A stretch of 64,000 nucleotides of DNA from an uncultured Pelagibacteraceae bacterium (GTDB lineage: Bacteria > Pseudomonadota > Alphaproteobacteria > Pelagibacterales > Pelagibacteraceae), in the NCBI GenBank assembly GCA_902560805.1, contig CACENW010000004.1, positions 47,736 to 111,735 of the forward strand, written 5' to 3'. Under the pieces are notes generated by a model. It saw only the letters and a program-made list of their open reading frames with translations, was not told where the DNA came from and made no database searches. Below are positions 60,305 to 64,000 of the stretch, piece by piece. How positions within the stretch are numbered: the first letter of the stretch is position 1; every line of letters starts with the position of its first letter. Made by a program: the position numbers and the translations under genes.

Positions 60305-61453
60305 TTATTTTGTTGGAAGATATATTTTAATTTCAGTACCTTCATTAACTTTACTAAGAATCTCATAATCACCTCTGTGTTGAGATATAATATGTTTCAT
60401 GATAGCTAAACCTAAACCTGTACCACCAACTTTTTTACTTTTTTCTGTATCTACTCTAAAAAATCTTTCAGTAATTCTTGGAATTAACTGTTGAGGTATT
60501 CCAATCCCTTCATCTTTAATACTAATGACAATATTTTTACCAATTAATTTACCTTCACTATTTTGACTTTTGACATATATATTTTTTCCATCTTGAGAAT
60601 ATTTAATTGAATTATCAATTAAATTTGAAAATACAGTTAACAATTTATCATTATCGCCAAAAACTAAAGTTGGTTCAATAAGCTCAAGATGTAAATTAAT
60701 TTTCTTTTTTTTAAGAATTAATTCAAAGTTACTTTTAATATTTTTAAAAATATCATTTAGATTAATGATTTTATTTGGTTTAATGTGTTCCTCAAGTTCA
60801 ATTCTGCTTAAAATCAATAAATCATTGATTAAGTTTTCCATTCTCAATACTTGATCAGACATGATAGACATAAATTTTTTTTGAGCCTCTTGGTCTTTTG
60901 AAGCTGGTCCAAGAATAGTCTCTAAAGAGCCTTTAATTGAAACTAAAGGTGTTCTTAATTCGTGACTCACATTAGCAACAAAATCAGTTTTTAATTTTTG
61001 TGCTTTTGTTATTTCTGTAAAATCTTTTAGAAATAATACAACCGAGTCTATTTCTGGAAACAAATGAGTAGGACCGGGAATAACGTAAATTTTGTAAAGC
61101 TGATAAGATGGTAAATTGATTTCTACATTAACATTTTTTGTGGTTTGATCCTTAATAGCTTCATCAATTGTTTCTAATAATTTTGTATCTCTTATTACAC
61201 TTGAAATATTTTTATCAATTAAGTTTTCGCCAAAACGTTGTTTTGCACTTTTGTTAAGATATTTGATTAAGTTATATTTATCTAAAGCAAAAAATTGATC
61301 TTCTAATTCTTCAATAATTACTCTCTTTCCTAAATCATCTTTATTGGTCTTTTTTACAACTGGAGCCGTATTTTCTGGCTTAATATTTTTTTTAAATAAA
61401 AAATATAATAAAATAATTATTATAATTATAAGTATCACCTCTGTCCAAAACAT
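60305..61453 (-). CDS. phoR: Phosphate sensor histidine kinase PhoR
   Basis: The 382-residue kinase has one N-terminal span (VILIIIIIILLYFLFKK, about residues 6-23), a PAS-like domain (LEDQFFALDKYNLIKYLNKSAKQRFG, about 50-76), the HisKA block FVANVSHELRTPLVSIKG (phosphorylated His near residue 168) and the ATPase domain with NLIDNSIKYS, IKDEGIGIPQQLIPRITERFFRVD and GGTGLGLAIMKHI. It senses phosphate through the Pst-PhoU complex and phosphorylates PhoB. It lies 34 bp after the agt-type gene. Confidence 0.93.
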   Translation of the reverse strand: MFWTEVILIIIIIILLYFLFKKNIKPENTAPVVKKTNKDDLGKRVIIEELEDQFFALDKYNLIKYLNKSAKQRFGENLIDKNISSVIRDTKLLETIDEAIKDQTTKNVNVEINLPSYQLYKIYVIPGPTHLFPEIDSVVLFLKDFTEITKAQKLKTDFVANVSHELRTPLVSIKGSLETILGPASKDQEAQKKFMSIMSDQVLRMENLINDLLILSRIELEEHIKPNKIINLNDIFKNIKSNFELILKKKKINLHLELIEPTLVFGDNDKLLTVFSNLIDNSIKYSQDGKNIYVKSQNSEGKLIGKNIVISIKDEGIGIPQQLIPRITERFFRVDTEKSKKVGGTGLGLAIMKHIISQHRGDYEILSKVNEGTEIKIYLPTK

Positions 61454-61487
61454 GGAGATGTTTTAACAAATGTAATGAATATTGTCT

Positions 61488-62495
61488 TTATTTATTAGGT
61501 GAAACATTTTCAAAAAATATTTTTGCTGTTTCTTCCCATGAATATTTTTTTGCAAAATCAAGACAATCTTCACGACTTACCTTCAAAGCTTTTAAAGCAG
61601 AAGCCTTCAAATCATCATCTAAAGTATCAATATTAGTTCCACCTAATATATCTTTAGGCCCTGGCACTGGATAAGCTGCAACTGGTGTACCACAATTTAA
61701 TGATTCCAAAACAACAATACCAAATGTATCAGTTTTACTAGGGAAAACAAAAACGTCTGATGATGCAAAATGAGATGCTAATTCTCCATTAGTCTTTTCA
61801 CCTAAAAAAATATCATTTGGAAATTTTTTTTTCAAATTGTTTAGGTCTGGACCTTTTCCAATAATAACTTTAGTACCTTCAAGATCGAGATCTAAAAATG
61901 CTTTAATATTTTTTTCAACTGCAACCCTACCAACATATATCCATATAGGTCTTTTATAAGGCAAGTCTCTCTTAATAGGCTTTTTAAACGCACCATGATT
62001 ACCTCCCCTAGTCCATGTAACCATTTTCTTGTTGTCAACTCCTAATTTTATTAGCTCTTCACGCATAGACTCTGTTGTCACTAAGATTCTTTCAGCTTTA
62101 TTATGAAAATTACATAAAAATTTTTCTGACCATTTAGCTGGAATGATAGGCATATAAAGTTTCATATATTTATCAAATCTTGTATGAAAACTTGTTGTAA
62201 ACTTTAAACCTTTTTTAATACAATGTCTTCTTGCCATAAAACCAAGAGGTCCTTCTGTTGCAATATGTATTGCATCAGGTTTAATTGAATTGATTAAATT
62301 ACTTACACGAGGCCAAACATTTAATGACAATCTAATTTCATTATATTTAGGCATAGGTACAGTCAGAAATTGTTGAGGTGTAATATATTCAATAGTGTGA
62401 CCTTGTAATTTAAGTATTTCACCAGTTTCATGTAGAGTTCTTACCACACCATTAACTTGTGGGTAATAAGCATCAGTAACTATTAATATTTTCAT
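61488..62495 (-). CDS. agt: Agt-type glycolipid glycosyltransferase (GT4)
   Basis: The 335-residue GT-B enzyme begins ILIVTDAYYPQVNGVVRTLHE (residues 3-23) and contains IATEGPLGFMARRHC, TSFHTRFDKYMKLY (about 100-113), WIYVGRVAVEKNIKAFLDLD (about 186-205) and the donor motif SKTDTFGIVVLESLNCGTPVA (about 254-274). It resembles Agt glycosyltransferases that add glucose or glucuronic acid to diacylglycerol when phosphate is scarce. Its position 3 bp after the PlcP-type gene is the known plcP-agt pairing of marine heterotrophs including SAR11. The sugar donor is not determined. Confidence 0.82.
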   Translation of the reverse strand: MKILIVTDAYYPQVNGVVRTLHETGEILKLQGHTIEYITPQQFLTVPMPKYNEIRLSLNVWPRVSNLINSIKPDAIHIATEGPLGFMARRHCIKKGLKFTTSFHTRFDKYMKLYMPIIPAKWSEKFLCNFHNKAERILVTTESMREELIKLGVDNKKMVTWTRGGNHGAFKKPIKRDLPYKRPIWIYVGRVAVEKNIKAFLDLDLEGTKVIIGKGPDLNNLKKKFPNDIFLGEKTNGELASHFASSDVFVFPSKTDTFGIVVLESLNCGTPVAAYPVPGPKDILGGTNIDTLDDDLKASALKALKVSREDCLDFAKKYSWEETAKIFFENVSPNK

Positions 62496-62498
62496 TCT

Positions 62499-63305
62499 TT
62501 AAGATGCTTTTTTGAGGGAAGTGAACTTTTCTTTATCAATATTTTCCGAAATATATTCTTTTCTTTTTTTATCCCAATAAATTATCTCAAAAGTTCCATC
62601 ATATTTTTCTGTTAAAGCTGTACATGACTCAACCCAATCGCCACAATTTAAATAATTCACACCATCAAGGTTTAAATTTTCAGCGTGATGTATGTGACCA
62701 CAAATTATTCCATCAAATTTTTTTCTTTTTGCATATTTTGAAAGTGTGTTTTCATATTCACCTATATATTTAACAGCATTTTTTACCTTATATTTTAAAA
62801 ATTTTGCCAAAGACCAATAGTCTTTACCTCTCAACTTTCTAAAGAAATTTATAATAATATTAATTTTAAGTAATAATTCATATGCAATAGCTCCTAATTT
62901 AGATAGCCATTTTGCATGTTTCATTACTCCGTCCCAAGCATCACCATGAACAACTAGATATTTTTTTCCTAACCGTGTTTCATGAATAACTCTGTTTACA
63001 ATTTTAATATCACCCAAATGCATTGGGATAAATTTTCTAAACACCTCGTCATGATTACCAATAATGTAAAATACTTTTGTCCCGTGCCTTGCTTTTCTTA
63101 ATATTTTTTGAATGACATCATTGTGCTCTTGAGGCCAATAGAAACTCTTTTGCATAGCCCAAACATCGATTATGTCTCCAACCAAATAAAGATTTTCAGA
63201 TCTTGAGTTTTTGAAGAATTCTAAAAGCTTGCCTGCTTGACAACCTTTGGTACCGAGATGTACATCAGATATGAATATACTCTTATATTTTAGAAGTGGG
63301 GCCAT
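62499..63305 (-). CDS. plcP: PlcP-type metallophosphoesterase (phospholipase C-like)
   Basis: The 268-residue calcineurin-like phosphoesterase has all metal blocks: IFISDVHLGTKGCQ (D-x-H, residues 11-24), LVGDIIDVWAMQKSF (GDxxD), YIIGNHDEVFRKF (GNHD), LVVHGDAWDG and ICGHIHHAENLNLDGV (GHxH). Relatives include LpxH-like enzymes and PlcP, which cleaves head groups from phospholipids to yield diacylglycerol. Pairing with agt, placement beside phoR/pst and a nearby Pho box all favour PlcP over LpxH. It is divergent from a diacylglycerol-kinase-family gene across 99 bp. Confidence 0.85.
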   Translation of the reverse strand: MAPLLKYKSIFISDVHLGTKGCQAGKLLEFFKNSRSENLYLVGDIIDVWAMQKSFYWPQEHNDVIQKILRKARHGTKVFYIIGNHDEVFRKFIPMHLGDIKIVNRVIHETRLGKKYLVVHGDAWDGVMKHAKWLSKLGAIAYELLLKINIIINFFRKLRGKDYWSLAKFLKYKVKNAVKYIGEYENTLSKYAKRKKFDGIICGHIHHAENLNLDGVNYLNCGDWVESCTALTEKYDGTFEIIYWDKKRKEYISENIDKEKFTSLKKAS

Positions 63306-63319
63306 TAAAAAAACCTTTT

Positions 63320-63337
63320 TTGTAACACAACTGTAAC
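63320..63337 (+). promoter_or_regulatory. Pho box between plcP and the diacylglycerol kinase-family gene
   Basis: On the plus strand TTGTAAC-ACAA-CTGTAAC gives two 7-bp direct repeats with an 11-bp period, nearly the same as the pstS box. Its orientation and 68-bp distance fit the rightward kinase-family gene; the plcP start is only 15 bp away on the other side. A much weaker leftward element (TCGTAAC-TAAT-TTTTAAT on the minus strand, 63397-63380) could serve plcP. Confidence 0.78.
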
Positions 63338-63404
63338 TCGAATCATCTATTTCTTATCTCATTGGAATGTTAAGGATTTATTAAAAATTAGTTACGAAAA
63401 AATT

Positions 63405-64000
63405 ATGCATTATTGTTTAATTTATAATCTCAATTCATCATCAGGGAAAAAAATAAAATTAGTAAATAAAATTTATGAAAAATTAAAAATCAATAATACT
63501 GTTGATTTTTTCAAAACTAAATCTGAAGAAGAGGCAAAAAAAATATTTCTTGAATTTAAAAATAAAAATTATGACAGATTGATAGTTGCTGGGGGAGATG
63601 GATCAGTATCATTTGCTATCAATGAATTGATCAAAAATGACTTTGATTTTAATGAAAATTTTGCAATTGGGTACATACCAGCTGGTACTGCCAATTTACT
63701 CCAAGCAGAGTTATCAATAACCAAAAAGGTAAATAATGTTTGTAGTGTTTTAACATCAAGCAATTACAAACAATCCAATCTTGTAAAAATAAATGAAAAT
63801 TATTTTTTTTTAATGGCTGGTATTGGTTGGGACGCTAAAATTGTTCACTCTATTGATGCTCGTATAAAAAAAATACTTGGAAAGATAATTTTTGGTTTAA
63901 AAGGATTTCAACATTTTTTATTTTTGAATAATAATAAACTTAATGTTTTCTTTGATGGTCAAAAACATCAAGCTGATTGGATATTATCATCTAACACAAA
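63405..64000 (+). CDS. Diacylglycerol kinase-family protein, C-terminus outside window
   Basis: About 198 codons are visible from the ATG at 63405; the gene runs off the right edge. YNLNSSSGKK (residues 7-16) and the nucleotide motif LIVAGGDGSVSFAINELI (GGDGS at 63-67) followed by YIPAGTANLLQ define the diacylglycerol/sphingosine kinase catalytic domain (DAGK_cat). MAGIGWDAKIVHSID follows. It may phosphorylate diacylglycerol to phosphatidate, recycling the product of PlcP. It is divergent from plcP and has a Pho box upstream in its own orientation. Lipid kinases of this family vary in substrate. Confidence 0.82.
   Translation, partial: MHYCLIYNLNSSSGKKIKLVNKIYEKLKINNTVDFFKTKSEEEAKKIFLEFKNKNYDRLIVAGGDGSVSFAINELIKNDFDFNENFAIGYIPAGTANLLQAELSITKKVNNVCSVLTSSNYKQSNLVKINENYFFLMAGIGWDAKIVHSIDARIKKILGKIIFGLKGFQHFLFLNNNKLNVFFDGQKHQADWILSSNT

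Overview
The window looks like chromosome of a SAR11-type marine alphaproteobacterium (Pelagibacterales, Pelagibacter-like). The DNA is very AT-rich, proteins are rich in Lys, Asn and Ile, and intergenic gaps are mostly 0-50 bp with many ATGA/TAATG overlaps; even convergent genes overlap. Gene orders are alphaproteobacterial (dgt-argS-nagZ-scpAB-tatABC-serS; yajC-secD-secF; sdhE beside recG; a NDUFS4-type complex I subunit). No rRNA, insertion sequence, phage or CRISPR array is visible. The lineage is inferred from gene content, not from a marker-gene comparison.

Layout. 1-4 kb: a truncated glycosyltransferase, a GIY-YIG nuclease, tRNA-Glu, glpX, an SbmA/BacA-like gene, a complex I accessory subunit, a glycosyltransferase and tRNA-Pro. 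4-14.7 kb: nhaA, glutathione peroxidase, then a long leftward run with an MBL hydrolase, tatD, metG, holB, tmk and cell-wall genes (dacC, an RlpA-like lipoprotein, mltB). 14.7-19.7 kb: tRNA-Ser, sdhE, recG, DUF502, an M48 lipoprotein peptidase, a methyltransferase-like gene and tRNA-Lys. 19.8-40.6 kb: housekeeping genes (tgt, ppi, coaD, gyrA, ssb, uvrA, secDF-yajC, serS, tatCBA, scpBA, nagZ, argS, dgt, erpA, xthA).

40.6-46.9 kb is a compact zinc-homeostasis locus. A leftward arm (znuC-znuB-zur-ldh family) and a rightward arm (His-rich znuA, COG0523 GTPase, WD40 protein, small Cys/His protein) diverge from a 72-bp gap holding two Zur-box-like inverted repeats. 46.9-49.4 kb is a small accessory patch: a PhyH-family gene broken by one base in an A7 run, a small membrane protein, an arsenic pair (arsC plus an AqpS-type channel) and a Nudix remnant. 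49.4-64 kb is a phosphate locus: ppx, ppk, sixA, phoB-phoU-pstB-pstA-pstC-pstS, an unknown secreted protein, phoR, a glycosyltransferase (agt type), a PlcP-type phosphoesterase and a divergent diacylglycerol-kinase-family gene. Pho boxes are visible upstream of pstS and between plcP and the kinase gene. Together these suggest phosphate uptake, polyphosphate turnover and replacement of phospholipids by glycolipids under one regulator.

The most interesting signals are the extended zinc regulon with proteins of unknown role, a tRNA-guanine transglycosylase that has lost two of its three zinc cysteines, the Pho-box-linked lipid-remodelling genes, three accessory genes that start 2-7 nt after the CCA of a tRNA gene, and the single-base frameshift in the PhyH gene.
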